Of a stretch of DNA of 64,000 nt, positions 12,702-31,300 are shown one piece after another. Location of the stretch: positions 1,829,167 through 1,893,166 of the forward strand of contig CAJFCJ010000005.1 in the NCBI GenBank assembly GCA_904063045.1, in the 5' to 3' direction. The stretch's first letter is position 1; each line of letters begins with the position of its first letter. The notes under the pieces were generated by a model. The model saw only the letters and a list, made by a program, of their open reading frames with translations. It was not told the DNA's origin and did not search any database. Source of the stretch: Dimorphilus gyrociliatus (Eukaryota > Annelida > Polychaeta > Dinophilidae). The translations under genes and the position numbers were made by a program.

Positions 12702-12920
12702 CTCTTTAACACGTTTATCAGTACACACGAATATTTCATTATTAACTATTTTTTTTAAATAATTGCTTTGTGAAAAAAGTTTCAGTGCAGAAAATCTTCA
12801 AAGAGTACAAAGGAAGACAGAAAATTCTTGTTATTTTCTTTCTTTGTAATATTATACAACACTGAGAAGCAGCAGTAGATTGATATAACGTCGGTAGATG
12901 GCCTAATTAACCTTTGAAAA

Positions 12921-18742
<5,822 letters not shown>

Positions 18743-19100
18743 CTCTGCAGCGTCTCTTTTACGGTGTTGCACAGTCGATAGTGACGCTGCAAATATGGCG
18801 GCACTTTTCCCACGCCATCTGCCGTAGAGAGGAAATAAGAAGAAGTGATTGACCTTAATTGACGTGTGTTGTCGTGCACTTACAGGGAAATGCGCAACAT
18901 GTTGGTGTTTAATAGGGCCGTTTAATAAGAATAAGGGTCATATATTTTAAATAGTTAAAGGTTGTTTAGAATTATTTATCCATGCATGAAAAAAAATGTA
19001 ATGAAGAAGAAAATAGCACCAGTGTATTAGTAACAAACTTGGCTATACAGTAATATTGCATAACGATATTGTATATATGATCAAGGTGAATATATATGCT

Positions 19101-19139
<39 letters not shown>

Positions 19140-19504
19140 CATATATTACAAAACATCTTTGTAATAGTCTACAGTATCCACAGCAAGATACATTTAATCC
19201 ATGCATGCACATGCTTCCTCTATACGATTAAAGTACAAAAATAACTTGTATTGCATACAGGTAAAAAGCCATCAGATCACATATACATATAATATATAAA
19301 TATACATATATACCGTATATACTAATATATATATATATTTCATATGTTTTGGCTATAAAAAAAAGAATACATATGTCACTTATTAATTTAAACATTCCTT
19401 TTTGATTAATTCTAATATATACATGGTAAAATTTATAAATATTCATACATTTTGTGTATTTTTTACTTATAGCAGAGTGAGGCTTTTGCAGTTGCCACCA
19501 TTAA

Positions 19505-21039
19505 TTACCTAAAAAAGCTGGAAGTGGGAAGGAAAAAGGTTGCGATCTTAGTCAATAAACGAATATAGATATCAATGTAGAAATCTAGAGCGGGTATTAA
19601 TCTAACTGGTGTCATAGCAGCGTGAGCAAGACTATGGCTAGATATTTCAGCGTAGCATGACGACCAAAAACCATCCACTATTAGGCTACCATCCCCGGTT
19701 AATGGTGCACTATATCCGTTGATCAATCGAAAAGTTATCGAAACTACTCTTCGTGTTCCATTAAACGTGAATAACTTATCACCAATAGTAACGTCTCTTG
19801 CAAAAATGGCACCTTTTTCGACCGTATAGATTAAATGATTTTCCGTTAACGATATTTTCCAACCGTCTTCTAATCCAATTTCCTTGTAAACTGTGGTAGA
19901 ATTAGCGTTATAGTGCAGATAAGTCAGGAATCTGGTTTCGATTAAATGGCCATCTGAACTTAGAGTTAATAAGATGTCACCCCTCGCCAACTTTCCAATC
20001 TGCTTTTGTCGTCCAGATGCCGTTAGTACTGTTGAAGTTGGTGGAAAGCATCCAAATGATGTTAACGATGCTGCCGAATCTGTTAACAAAAAGATATTTG
20101 TAACAAAAGCGTTTGTAATTTAATTAATTTATTAGACTCTACGACATTTACCAGGCTTACAGGAGCAATGAATATGATATCTTGATTCATAATAGACCCA
20201 ATCGAAACCTGATAGTACGGCTAATCTTGCCAGCATTCCGTATTTCGAACGGTCTCTATCAGACGTTGTTAAATCGACCGCTCGCCCCTCGTAGTGTAAT
20301 GAATCTTCTTCGTGCTGGTTGTCTTCGTCGAAGGCCTCTATAACCCTCAGCCGGACGCCTTCCCATTCGTTAGCCACCATTATGGATAGGCTGACTAATT
20401 TGTCTTTGCATCTCTGTATCAGGGAATATTTTTACCGCGATTAGAAATCAAACACTCAAATTCGCCCTCTGGCTCTTTTTCGAGAGTAAAACAATACTCT
20501 CTTTTTTCGTTTTATCTACATAAAAAAAACGTAATACAGAGAAAAAGTGGAAGAAGAAGGAGAGAAAAAGAGAAAAAAGAAAGGTGCGTTTGTTGTCATC
20601 CTGTTGCTGCTATCCTGTTCTTTCCTCTCTTATTATTTTCTATTACACATTCTCTCTTCTTCCTTTTCAATAATAAAATTTCGTTTTAAATGTGGTGTTC
20701 ATTTTTTTTATATACCTGAGACATCAGCCTGTCAGCTCCTGTACCTTCGTTATCCTTAAATAGTATATCACTACTTTTGTCCACATAGGCGAGTTGATTA
20801 AATTTCGGACTATCACGTCTAATTTTACCGGAAAACTTTCCACTAGCGGCCACCGATTGTTCCGGGTAGTTTGGTACGTGTTGTTTAATAACGAGGGGCA
20901 TTAATTTCTTCCATTTGCGTCTTTCGTAGTAGTTCTTTCCATGCAAACAACACTCCGATAATAAAACGACGGTCGATAACAAAAGTAGACTTTGCAGTAT
21001 CCGACAATAGTTTCCCATATAAATAAACAATATATACAT
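19505..21039 (-). CDS. hh: Hedgehog morphogen precursor
   Basis: Secreted, self-processing ligand of Patched. Exons 21039-20716, 20413-20152 and 20079-19505 sum to 1161 nt (386 aa; 379 if the second Met at 21018 is used). A hydrophobic signal peptide ends near LLSECC. The signalling domain carries [49 protein letters not shown] (zinc/calcium region), [10 protein letters not shown] and [14 protein letters not shown]. Autoprocessing occurs at FGCF, after which comes the HINT domain with the TENH motif and SCYAEI near the C-terminus. Introns of 302 and 72 nt are GT-AG and in phase. The usual N-terminal CGPGRG palmitoylation context is absent and reads CCLHGK instead. The sterol-recognition tail is short, as in many invertebrate hedgehogs. 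Confidence 0.96.
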
Positions 21040-22667
21040 CTGTATATATGTATATACATATATATGTATATATATGTATATTAATATATATATACATTCG
21101 TATATAATATTTAGAAATTTTATGATATGCTCCTCAAGGCATTACTAAAAAACAATAAAAAAAAGGCAAAACCAGCCTTGTCACTCTGCTCACGTTTATA
21201 AAATTGTAATAAAACTCTTTGCCTTTAAATCTGGCCATTGGAGAATAAAGGAACCAATCAGCGTTCACATGTAATAATTTGCATAATGATTTATACTGGC
21301 GCCGAAAAGCTTCTAAAAAAAAATAACCATCAATGCCTTTTTAATTTCAGTAATGACTGATTTAACACTTTCATATCCTTTTCTTCTTTTTTTGCTATCA
21401 ATTGCTGCCAACTTGGAACAAACTATTTTTTTAAAGATAAAGGAATATATTTTTTACCTTCTGCCTTTTTAAATATAATAAAAAAAAGCCTATACCATAA
21501 AAAGAACTACTTAAAAATTCTATTGTCTCCCTTATCTTTCCTTTATCATTTGTTGTCTTTTACGTCTTTTAATTATATATAATTATATAGATGTACAAAT
21601 TGTCAACTTTTTTTATAAAAATTTGAATAGGAAAAGAACTAACTCGTTTACTGAACGACCATTTGACCCATTCAAAAACTGCATTCAAGCGCCATTAAAC
21701 GGCTTAAATGAGAATTTTAAGCGACGGCTTCCCTTTCATCTGCCGGACAATAGTCAGCATAGAATGATTAATGCAAATATTTTCCTAATAGAAGCAATAT
21801 TTATCATCGCATTACAATCTCACTTTATTGAGGACGGTATTAGGGGCCAACAATAGAGCAGATGCACCGCAAAGGGAATATAGTTGATGATTAAAAAGTC
21901 GTTCTAATACAAGATAAAATTCAATGTTTTAAGTACTTTATAACAAATTGAAATGAAAAAGAGATTTACGTCAGCCTACCTCCCAATATTGCACAAAATA
22001 AACCACTATACTGTATATGTTAAAATACATTTCGACCCTCATCTGTCTTTGCCCCAGAAAACATCTTGAAGTGGTTCACCTTTCAAATATTCAAGTCGTT
22101 AGAGAATCTATTTTACGGCCTATGATAAATCATTTGAAAATTACTCTTAAGCGTTTGTTTCACCACCTTCACGTTCTGTTATCTATGTGCAACTATAAGA
22201 GTTTTATAAGAATTCTCTTTTTAATTTAAGAAAAGAATGGGTTGCTCTATATACTAATATTATATAAATACACATATACAATATATATTGTAAATATGAT
22301 TGCAAAAGTATGTTTCTTGAACGATATTTGAGTGTAATATTTACCAAACTAATTTTTACTTTGTACAGCTCATTAGATTTTATAAATAACTAAATATACA
22401 CTCTCTAGTCTTTAAAAAAAGGGTTATTGAATTATTTCATTGTTCACTCATATACGGTCGTATACCCCCAAAGAAAGTCGTTGCCATAGGCGATAAACGT
22501 TAAAAGTTTGAGCAGGTGGCGCATCTGGCGAATTTTTAACATTAGCACTTATAAGCCTAACTTCCCAAGGGTTTTATAATAATGCACAAAAAGTTAGTAT
22601 TACGTCTTTATGGATTCTTTAAATTAGATTCATTAAAAATTATTCCATGTTTATTTTTACTCCAAAG
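21040..22667. other. Hedgehog upstream region to CDC16 3' end
   Basis: About 1.6 kb. (TA)-rich sequence directly upstream of the hedgehog ATG is followed by unique AT-rich DNA. Two short open frames, around 21623-21856 (no ATG) and 22018-22229, match no known protein. A CTCF-like motif sits at 22511-22522. Likely contains the hedgehog promoter and possibly enhancers. Confidence 0.5.
22511..22522 (+). promoter_or_regulatory. CTCF-like core motif AGCAGGTGGCGC
   Basis: All twelve bases fit the last twelve positions of the CTCF core consensus CCASYAGRKGGCRS; the two leading Cs are TG here. It lies between hedgehog and the constitutive CDC16 gene, where an insulator would make sense. Binding is inferred from the motif alone. 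Confidence 0.35.
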
Positions 22668-25427
22668 TTATTCAACTGACATACTGACATCTTCTACACT
22701 ATCCTCTTCTTTAGTTGTATCAAGGACAAGGTTCAGTGACAAAGCCCGAGATATTCCCGGTGTATTTAATTCGCACGAACTTGTACTACCACGCTTCTCT
22801 ATTGGTATTTCATGGTCACCTATTATTCGTATCTTATCTAAGTTTAGCTCTAACGTCTTCTCCAGCATAGTAGACGCAATTGTGTTTTCTCTCTTCACAG
22901 CCAATGACTATATAACAAAATAAGCAAGCGTTATTAATTCAATTGAAATATAATCTCGAAAAAAAGTTGGCCACTTTTACTTACCCTATGAAAATATTCG
23001 CTGGCAACTAAATACTCCTCCATCAGTGTATAAGTAAATCCTAAAGAACACAAGGTTGACGAGTTTTGTGGATCAATTGATAGAGATTTCTTAAAATATT
23101 CTATGGCTTGTTTATAATTTCTATGAGGTTTAATGTAATGTTCGATTAATTTTCAAAAACAATTCATCAATTCTACCATATACTTTACTTTAATCTTCGG
23201 TAAACGTGACCTAAATTTGAAAACAATGGTTCCCAGCTATCCACCGAAATGTCCTCGGCGGAATGTTCAATCTTTGATAAAGCTTCTAGAAAAAGTTTTT
23301 CGGCACTCTCGTAACTACACAAGAAGAGAAGCAAGAACATTTAAAACATTTATATTTTTTCTAGAAGAAACATTTACTCTTGCATCTCATATAGGACTAC
23401 ACCCATTTCGTGAAGAACTGATGGGTCGTTAGGTGCGCAATCCATTGCTTGTTTTATATATTTGGAGGCCAATTGTAAGTTACGGTCGTTGCTATACTGT
23501 TCCATTCCCATAAAAAGTAATGGAAAATGAGATCCAGCAGCATAACGAGCAGCAATATTATACGCAGCCATCGCTTGATCGTGCTCAGAGTGTTCAGCAA
23601 AAGAGTGTCCATATGCAATCCAAGCTGGTGCATATGATTTATCAAGACTTTTTGATTTGGTAAGAAATTTTCTAGCCTTTTCAATTTGATTTAATAGTAA
23701 ATAATACACTCCAATAGAATACCAAGAAATCTGTTAGAAAAATAACATTTACGATTACAATGTACTATAAAAGCCACATTTATAAATATATATATATATT
23801 TATATATATAAACTAACCGCTTCCTTCGGATAAACCTCAACGAGCTTGTTTGCCAATGTAAATAGAGCTGGAACAATAGTACAATTAATACAGTATACAG
23901 ACGTTTTTTATGCAAATTCCCTCTTGGCTAAACCCTACCATTGACTTTCCGCAACTCGTATAAAGTTGACACAAAAACCGCTAAGGCATGTTTGTATAAT
24001 TTCTCTCTTCTTAATATCCTGTTAGAAACATGATAATCAAGAATAAGCTAAAATGCATTCAAGTTTATTCTCCATATGTTTAAATAGATTTTTCTTAGAA
24101 AATATTTACTTAGATAAAAGTTTAAATGCACTTTTATACTGGCAAGTATAATACAGCTTCTCTGCTTTACAAGATAAAGCGTATAAACTCTCACTCAAAG
24201 GTTTGACACTATCTGGAGCAGCTATTTCCGTTTCAGGATTAAACTGAAAGAAAAAAAGAAAAATGAACGCCAATTTTGTTTTTAATAACCTGCAGCTATA
24301 TTGATTTTATTTTCCCCTAAGAGCAACGTACTTTATCCATAGATAGGGAATATGAATAGGATATTAAGTCCTTTCCGAAACTAGTTAGTCCTTTAGTATG
24401 GGCCAGTAAGTCTTCGGTTAAATTTTTTTCTGTAAATACAATAGAAATATTTAAAAAAATCCATTTAGTTTAATAGATACTTTAACTTACCTTGACTCGT
24501 TGTTAAATAATTATGCTGCTGTAGCCAATGTAATGCCTCATAGCAAAATACATCATGCTGTAGAGCTTGTTTATAATATTCCTCTGCGAATTTTCTATCT
24601 TCTAATGCTTCACTTATTTTGGCGAGTAATAAATATATTAAGCTTTTAACCTGAAAAGAAATATAACAAACTTTGTACCAAATATCGAATTATTATAATT
24701 AAGAGCATCACACTACATTCTTTTGTTCAACACCGGGTAAATCTTGTAATTCTTTTAACTCTAATCCGGAATCAAAGGGTTTTAAAATATTCAAGGCTTT
24801 CTCCAGCTCATTTATTTCAAACTAATTTAAAAAATAAGACTTTGTCAGAAAAGATTATTAAACAATAGACATGTTATAATGAATGCTATATACTTATAAC
24901 TTACATAGCATTTGGCGACAAGAAGTTGACAGACGTAATATTTCTAGAATAATGCAATATTTCTCAAAATGTATTAAGAATAATCGTGATAAAGTTACCT
25001 TCTCTAAATATTTTGATTCAAGAATACTTGTGCAATTGTAATATTGTTTAGTTTGATAGAGCAACAAAGCGTACGTGTATACATCTTGGGGAGTTTCTAG
25101 AAAGTGTATAAAATTTTTAAGGTCAAGAATGACTAAAATTTTTATTAAATTGACTTGCCAGATGATAGACAGACAAGCTTATCGGCCCAGAAAAGTGCTG
25201 ATTCTAATTCTTGCTGAAAAATTTGAATTTTTGAGCGATAAAATGGATTTTAATCAGAAAAGTATAAAAATTTAAGTTATCAAATATTATTCAGGGATAA
25301 TGTTTTAAAATTTCAAAATAGTGTAAAGGTTACGAACAACTTCACAATATTGTTTAACAATATTCCTCAAGTATTCTAAATTTTCAGTTGAAACTTTTGG
25401 CATAGAATCTGATCTAGGCGCGGCCAT
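22668..25427 (-). CDS. CDC16: Anaphase-promoting complex subunit 6 (CDC16)
   Basis: TPR subunit of the APC/C ubiquitin ligase. It starts at the ATG at 25427 (MAAPRSDSMPKV) and stops at 22668. Clear exons include 25427 to about 25333, 25213-25159 (ESALFWADKL), 25096-24999, 24943-24905, then several more down to the last exon 22907-22668. The hallmark stretch is SYAPAWIAYGHSFAEHSEHD followed by QAMAAYNIA, with further TPRs such as WEPLFSNLGHVYRRLK and FKKSLSIDPQNSSTL. The C-terminal tail is Ser/Glu-rich as in orthologues. The intron after 25159 begins GC (GCAAGT), a GC-AG intron that is needed to keep phase. The exon-1 donor is ambiguous within a few bases. CDC16 is head-to-head with the next gene (161 bp between ATGs). 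Confidence 0.93.
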
Positions 25428-25588
25428 TTTAAATTTCGACTGTTCAGCTAACCAATCATAGTGTTTGAACCTATTTATCAGAAACGTCCATTGATTGGAT
25501 AAAAGTCGTCGACCTGGTAACAGCATTAGCAGACGAATTTGCAAGCAAGTCAATTAGTAAATTAGAGAAATAAAAACATTTCATCAAA

Positions 25589-26383
25589 ATGGAAAATGAG
25601 CAGTCAAATTCGAAAACCAGAGATCCGGAGTGGGAAATGTACCGAAATATCTCATCAGAGGCTTTCGACCTTGTCGATGATGTAATAAATAAAGCTATAG
25701 GGCATTTAGAAAAAGAAATGAAGGGGAGAGAAAACACATTAGAGTCGATTAAATTTGACATGTCTAGGTCTTCAACTCTAATATATGACACAGATCCCAA
25801 CGTTAAAAATATTGAATGGCTTAGCATAGCTAATTTTTCAGTGGATGACGCTGTTAAGAAAATAAATGAATTCATCCAGGTAATTGAAACAAGCTAAAAT
25901 AAATTGAAATTCATGTACAAAGCGCCCTTAAATCAATGCAGACATGGGAGTTCGATCAAAGTTGGTTATATTGCATCGATTTTATAAAAGAGGAAGATTT
26001 AAAATATGACTGGCGATATAAATTTCGTGTTCGCTGGAGCATACCAACTAGACGGCAACCTATTCCCCGAGCTAGTGCGTCTGTTTATTTCGTTTTCACC
26101 AAATCAAAGATTAAACCCGAAGTTTGTTTAATTTATTAAAATATTCCAATGCATTAATTTACAATATTACTACTTCTTTTCGTTTAGGGATATCCAGTTG
26201 ATGTCTTTTACGTCTTTGAAACTCAAAGACTCGTACACAGGTAATGAAGGAGCTGAAAGATTAATTATTTATGACAAACTCTTTTTATACTCAATTAGGC
26301 CCGGAAAGTCGAAATTTAGAGAAAAATGGCTAAAAGACATTATAGAAAGTAAGGTACTAATGCTAGAAGCGGTTGAATTTTAA
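25589..26383 (+). CDS. Conserved-looking protein of unknown function, 202 aa
   Basis: Four exons 25589-25879, 25942-26121, 26188-26240 and 26299-26383 (609 nt, 202 aa), all GT-AG and phase-consistent. Without the third intron the frame stops immediately, which supports the model. The N-terminal half is acidic and probably helical (FDLVDDVINKAIGHLEKEMK). The middle is aromatic-rich (TWEFDQSWLYCIDFIKEE, WRYKFRVRWSIP). The C-terminal half alternates hydrophobic strands (ASVYFVFTKSK, VDVFYVFETQRLVHRPG) and ends with a helix (FREKWLKDIIESK). I do not recognise the family; no signal peptide or membrane segment is visible. It shares a short divergent promoter region with CDC16, which suggests constitutive expression. 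Its TAA overlaps the stop codon of the opposite-strand BDH1-like gene. Confidence 0.75.
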
Positions 26384-27609
26384 CGTATTTTCAATGCCTT
26401 AATTGGATTCGGGAAGCCTGCATAGCAATATTTCGTCATGAGATAATCTATTAAAACTGTCGGCAAATATGGAGACACATTCATGAGTAACTGTACAAAA
26501 AAAAGAGAATAATATTTGTAAATATACAAAAACAAGATAATTAATATGAAAATAGTTTACTTTATCATAATCGTAAAAGAAACAACTGCCTCCTGTAGTA
26601 TATCTAACATATGGATGAACAGCTGTTAAAGCTTTTAAAATGTCCATAGATACTAAATTTAAATCTTTATTTGCTGTAGGTATACTATTTTTTATAGCTT
26701 TCAAATAGTGAAATATATATTCTTTGCCGTAGGTCTCTTTAACATCGTCTGAAGACGATTCCCACATTATTTCCAATTCTCTTTCTCTTTCATTATTCTT
26801 TATAAAAGAAAGAAATTGAAATGCGATTTATTGGTTTATTACAACTTTTCTGTGTGAATTTATGGCTGAATTATACGTACAAGTAACATTCCTGTTGACC
26901 CTCCAAAGTTCCCCGGCTCTGCTAATATTACTTTTACGTTAAATGGCTTTAATTCCATTCTGAGCTGATCCGTAAAAGTAGTTATAGCATGTTTACTCAT
27001 TGTGTAGGGACCATTTGCAGGATACGATAGTCGTCCTTTTACACTGGTAACGTTTATAAGACGACCCTGAGATTTCCTCAAAAAAGGAAGGAAAGCCTTC
27101 GACATCCTAATTGTGCCATACATGTTAACATTTAAGACTTTCTCAAATAGCTGAAGTGGTGTCCATTCAACTTCGCCCAAGAAGTTTAATCCAGCATTAT
27201 TTACTAATGCCCATAACTCCTTTGAAGATTTGATTAAGAAACTCTCTATTATCTTACACAGATTGATCACATCTTCATCAAGGGTTATATTTAACTTTAC
27301 TACTCTTAAATTTTCGGTGCAATGCATTTTCAGGTCTAAGGCACCCTTTGATTTCTCATCAAGGCAACCGGCAAAAACTATAGCTCCTTTCGAATCCAAA
27401 AGCCTTGCGAGTTGATTGCCAAATCCACTATCGCATCCGGTAATAATGACCACTTTATCCTTTATCGTCGACTTTTTTTCTTTAAAGTAATAGAGTACAG
27501 AAAAGCATATTGCTAATAAACTTAAGGACACACTATATGGCATAACAACTGTGGAAGATAAGAGTACAAATCCTATCAACAGAAAGTAGGCGTTGCTAAA
27601 GTAATCCAT
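26380..27609 (-). CDS. BDH1-like short-chain dehydrogenase
   Basis: NAD(P)-dependent short-chain dehydrogenase most like D-beta-hydroxybutyrate dehydrogenase 1 and the RDH/HSD17B2 group. Exons 27609-26881, 26797-26561 and 26490-26380 sum to 1077 nt (358 aa). Residues about 1-45 hold two hydrophobic segments (membrane anchor). The Rossmann motif TGCDSGFG, the NNAG motif and the active site SVKG...YTMSKHA (Ser, Tyr, Lys) are present. AEPGNFGGSTGML is followed by IMWESSSDDVKETYGKEY, which matches the BDH1 C-terminal half better than other SDRs. The substrate is not certain: 3-hydroxybutyrate, retinol or steroid are options. The stop codon TAA overlaps the opposite gene's TAA at a shared TTAA. 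One intron uses an AAG acceptor. Confidence 0.88.
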
Positions 27610-28374
27610 CTTCTCATTACCCCGCAAATAATGCTTGGGATATTAATGTGGATAATTGGATTGTGATTATCTGACTTTAACTGATTAACAACAAAGTAAC
27701 TTCCATATAACCTAACCTAATAAGACCAAATAAATAATCGGTCAAAAAAATGGAACACCTTGAATTTTCATAGACCAGCTTTTAATTATCGCTCTCAAAT
27801 TCTTTTTCGTGTCTAAAAAAATCATCTTTTTTTTTTAGTGAAAGATTTTTTAATGTTAGGCCTATGAAAATTGGCGGTGTTTCATACTTTTGACAGATTA
27901 CGTTATACCTTAAGTAATTATACAAAATTGTTCATTAGTCTGCGGTGATGGTCATACTGCTTCTAAATTTAAATTATCAACTCTTTCAACTCCCTCTCTT
28001 ATCCATAAGAGACAAAAAGAATTTTTTATCCCCTCTTTTTTTCGCAATAAATCAAATCAATTTAATCAATTTCCACAGAGTAAATACAAATTTAGACAAC
28101 ACAAATTCGAAATAAGGTTAAAGGTTACCCAAAATAGACGAATTATTTTTTATTTGCCTAATCCTCACAATATCAAAAGGTTGAATCGATAGTTATTAAA
28201 TTTTCATATTTTATTTATAATGAATAAACATTTATTGTTCGGCATAAGCCTCAAACGCACGATCTCCAAATTTAGAGAAATAAAGAACAAAAGCATCGTT
28301 ATTTCCCAAAGTTAAATTGAAAAAAAATACAAAAGATATCTTCAATATTCAAATATTGAATTTGTTCATTACAT
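27610..28374. other. Intergenic region upstream of BDH1-like gene, downstream of COPA
   Basis: About 760 bp of AT-rich DNA with T-runs. It should contain the BDH1-like promoter and the COPA 3' UTR. No ORF or repeat of note. Confidence 0.6.
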
Positions 28375-31300
28375 TCAACGGAATTGAAGTGGACTTATTC
28401 TCAATCCTATACAATCCTTTCCGATTTCCGTAACCTGTAAAATTTTATAAATATACTTAAATTAGTATCAACAAAGAGAGAAACAAACAAATTTACCTTG
28501 GTAATTTGACAAACTTGTCCTTTAAACTCTGGTAGGTAGCAAGCATTACTAAGAGGACATTTAACAACCGGCTTGCCTCTGTAAATAGGTATGTAACTAG
28601 AAGCGCAAACATCGAAGGGGTTATGTTCATCATATCTCAAATCGTGAGCATCCGTTGGATTCTTTTCACAAACTGCAGCAAGTTTCCTTGCCTGTAAAGC
28701 AATTTCCTGCTTTGGTCCGAGTTCCAATAGCCTTAAAACAAAAAATATGTCTTCTAAATAATCAAAATTAAGAATTCACCTCTTACCTCCTTGCAAAACT
28801 TGAGGCCAATCTAAAGTTTTTAATTTTAAATGATAAATTCATAGCATTCCTCAAAGTCAAAATCATATGGACAGGTTGCAATTTGCAATGGGTGAAATAA
28901 GCAGCCATTTCGCAGATTCTCTTTTGATCTTCTATGGAATCTTTTGGCAGTTCTTTCCTTGCCTGTTCCATACTTAATCCAAGTATATACTCTCGGCATA
29001 TCTCAATAAGCTGTTGGGCTTCAGCTAACTCTTGTTTGTTGTCCACAACTAGCAAGGGAACTGACAAGAGTATTGATCTAAATTTTTCAATGGCGTCTCC
29101 GAATTTTCCACTTGTGGTCAATTGATAAGCACTCTGGAGTCTTTGAACAAGATCACCTAATTTCAAACCAACTGCTGGAACACCTTGTCGAGGCCCAGCA
29201 TCTTTCCAATTTCTATGAGGATAACCAAAGAGAGGCTCGATAGAGGGCGTGGCTTGATAACATGTTTTGGATCGTGAGTAGGTTTGAAGAAAAAGTGATT
29301 TATACTCCTTAAACTGTACGACACCAATTTGATCGTGTAGTAAGCGAGCGGCCGTTTCAAATGAACCCGCCAATATATGATCTACCGGAAGTTGCGAATT
29401 ATTACACCAGATCTGAGATTGGGAAGTACCCTTTGTAGGAGGTACAAAGAAGCCCTCGCTGCCAGCACCACTTCCAATTTCAGTGTCTCCCAAGTCCATG
29501 TCAGGTAAATCAATGTCTGCATCATCCGGGTCCCAGCCATCACCTTCTTTTGCTTCAACATCCTCTTCGTTCACCTCGATAATTGCACCATCCTCATCTA
29601 TTATTACTTCGTTATCAGACCATTCAGCATCTTCTCCATCATCAACGGCAATCAATTTATCTTGTCTCTGAGCCGTTCCTCCAGCCGCCCATCGTCTTTC
29701 AAAGAAACCCTTCGAAACCGTCAACAGTGGCCAGTTAGTTTCGTGTTGGGCTATTGGTGGTTGAGGTTGCAGAAGCTGGGCATCAGGCATTATTTCGGGA
29801 ACTTTTTCATTTGCACTTTCAAGTTTTACTTTAAGTTGTTCAGCCTCCTCGTCTAAGCCATGAGTAGCGGCAGCTAGATATGCTAGTGATTTACGACCGC
29901 AATCTTGAAGGATTTTATGTCGTTCCTTTACATCTCCCAAGTATAAAGCGTTCTGAAATTGGGCACTACGGTCCTTTCTAATTTCTGCTATTTTCATCAT
30001 CTTTTTAAGCTTTTCTAAATTTCCAGTTATTAAATAGAGGAAACTAAGCTTATCGAATGATTTTGTTCTTTGATAAGCCATCTCAACAATTTGATGATTG
30101 CCTTGCAATAAGGCAACTTCACCTAATTTTTTCCAGCATTCAGTATCATCTAAGGCTCTAGCACTCTCTAAAGCAGTTTCAATTTCGCCACATTCTAAAG
30201 CCAAACCAAATCTCGTCTTTTCATCTTTAACGAAGTGAAGGGCCACTTCCGGGTAACCCTTTTGTTGCAAATAGGCAATAATAGATTGACCAACTAGTTT
30301 TGCGTTTCTAACCATGTGCAATACTTCATCATACTTTCGATTGATGAGAGCTAATTTAAATTTGTATTCAGTGCAGTCAATACCGAGAACTCTTGGTCGG
30401 CATTCCCTATCCAAGCAATAAACATTGCTACCCTTAACGCGGGTGATGTAAACAGGCGTATCCAAGGTTCTAATAATACCATGATCTCCATTATGAAGAG
30501 CATATTTAATGTGATTCGATGTCGTATATATAAGTACACCATTTTCATCCCAAGCTGCTGATTTAACTCTCACATTTTCATGAATAGAGCAAAGATTTTC
30601 TAATTTGCGGTTACAAACAACAACGTTAACTTTTCCTAATAAGGCTACGTTGGCCATATCTGGTGACCAAACTGCATAACGTAATTTTGGTACTTTCACT
30701 TGTCCTAATTGACGTTTTTGCTGAACATCGAACATTGTTACATTATCGCCATCTTTAATGAGTAGGCAACCGGTTCCAGCATAAAATATTTCGTCACAAT
30801 TAGGCAATTGAACTTTTTTAGTTATTTCATTTTTCAAGTTCTTTACAATGATAGTATGGGATCGATCAAGAACGGCAAATCTATTCCTTGCAACCCAAAT
30901 GGCAGTTAATCCTGAGCTTCTTTTGCTATCAGGAGCATCTGGATTCTGAGAATCAGAATCCTTTGGAACACCGTAGAGATCATATACACTATTTTCCGGT
31001 GAGCTTGCTCTGGTGGTTAGTAAAACAGCATTCTCCGCTGGATTAAAGGACATGCTATATACTGGGGATTTAAGGCCTCCTCTCAATTGCATTACGGCTG
31101 TATCCTTGCTTGTGTTAAAATCTAGTCTTCGTAAAAGCTTTTCTTTCACATAGTACAGTAAATTTTTTTCAACAGAGAAAGCTGGTCGTTCTCTTTCAAG
31201 CTTGAAAACGAGCATGCCTGAATCATGACCGGCTGCAAATATATTTAGTGTGGGATGAGCGGCCAAAACCCAAAATCTATCATTTTCCCTTCTAAATGTT

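Larger units (their letters stand above)
11257..12920. other. Intergenic region between Wnt and CaM kinase I
   Basis: Upstream region of the Wnt gene. AT-rich, with (TA)n tracts at about 11490-11545 and 12195-12220, a (GA)n run at about 12326-12374 and the perfect palindrome at 12636-12701. No convincing coding sequence was found. Short ORFs here are translations of (TA)n or T-rich DNA. Confidence 0.6.

Noticed and set aside
21623..22229. Two short plus-strand ORFs upstream of hedgehog
   Set aside because: The first has no ATG start; neither shows family motifs or splice-linked continuation. Treated as non-coding.
29483..29671. Ser-rich plus-strand ORF
   Set aside because: Antisense shadow of the acidic linker of COPA.
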